The notes under the pieces are model-generated. The model ran no database searches, had not been told where the DNA came from, and saw only the letters and a list, made by a program, of their open reading frames with translations. From Winogradskyella marina (GTDB taxonomy: Bacteria > Bacteroidota > Bacteroidia > Flavobacteriales > Flavobacteriaceae), in NCBI RefSeq assembly GCF_015645385.1, contig NZ_JADOET010000001.1:310001-374000 (forward strand): 64,000 nt of DNA, given 5' to 3'. Numbering within the stretch: position 1 is the first letter of the stretch; the number at the start of each line of letters is the position of its first letter. Shown here one piece after another: positions 63,854-64,000 of this stretch. A program made the translations under genes and the position numbers.

Positions 63854-64000
63854 TTTGTGAGTTTTATATAGCCTTTTAAATTTATTAGATAATTAGTAAA
63901 TTAAGAAATCTTAGCTTGTGATTGGTAAAATAGTTCACTAAAATGGTAATTTAGTATAGATTATGTGGTTTTCTGTACTTTTTTAACGTATTTTTTATTT

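Noticed and set aside
40403-64000. CRISPR array, insertion sequence or prophage in the accessory region
   Set aside because: I saw no regularly spaced repeats, transposase, integrase or phage genes; all long frames fit the PUL.

Overview
The window looks like the chromosome of a low-GC member of the Bacteroidota, most likely a marine Flavobacteriaceae species. Four things point there. The dcw cluster is in flavobacterial order. Promoters have the Bacteroidota form TTG-N19-TAnnTTTG, clearest before tRNA-Phe. There is a mevalonate pathway with a 'GYDIA' GHMP kinase. There is also a SusC/SusD polysaccharide utilisation locus (PUL). Everything here is read from sequence by eye; no database search was run.

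Region 1 (1-11760, all minus strand) is the division and cell wall operon mraZ-rsmH-ftsL-ftsI-murE-mraY-murD-ftsW-murG-murC, with murC cut by the left window edge. Most genes overlap or abut. Upstream of mraZ there is a 10-bp-phased array of GTGG boxes next to a TAnnTTTG promoter element, the arrangement expected of MraZ autoregulation. Small palindromic repeats sit at the 5' end of murD and in the murD/mraY and mraY/murE gaps.

Region 2 (11897-40170) is housekeeping. It holds an alpha/beta hydrolase, EngB, an orphan DppC-type permease, the tail-specific protease Prc, SurE, LpxB, an NlpC/P60 lipoprotein, ComEC and a thioredoxin-fold protein. It continues with a peptide-use operon (DPP-IV-type peptidase plus two POT transporters), HMG-CoA reductase with a GYDIA kinase (mevalonate pathway), and a SurA/PpiD-type chaperone. 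An envelope operon follows: coaX, an outer-membrane protein, a TPR protein, lptC, a small membrane protein and a CNNM/CorC protein. The region ends with tRNA-Phe(GAA) and its terminator. The only gene-free stretch above 300 bases, 29183-29501, holds a promoter-like element and a long inverted repeat that would form the 5' leader of the HMG-CoA reductase mRNA.

Region 3 (40403-63853) is a beta-mannan PUL that begins 275 bp after tRNA-Phe. A minus-strand arm encodes a cupin-AraC regulator, SusC, SusD, an IPT-type surface glycan-binding protein, and a lipoprotein with three FAS1 domains and two tandem Trp-rich domains. A divergent plus-strand arm encodes a GH26 mannanase, a sodium/solute symporter, a GH130 mannosylglucose phosphorylase, an AGE-family epimerase, a second GH26 with a Calx-beta domain, and a GH5 mannanase. 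A second minus-strand arm encodes a GH5 glycanase, a paralogous cupin-AraC regulator, a CE2-like acetyl esterase and a GH3 glucosidase. Together these predict surface cleavage and deacetylation of (acetylated) glucomannan, SusCD uptake, and periplasmic trimming. Symport of disaccharides would follow, then cytoplasmic conversion of mannobiose to mannosylglucose and its phosphorolysis. The last 147 bases (63854-64000) are AT-rich and show no gene.
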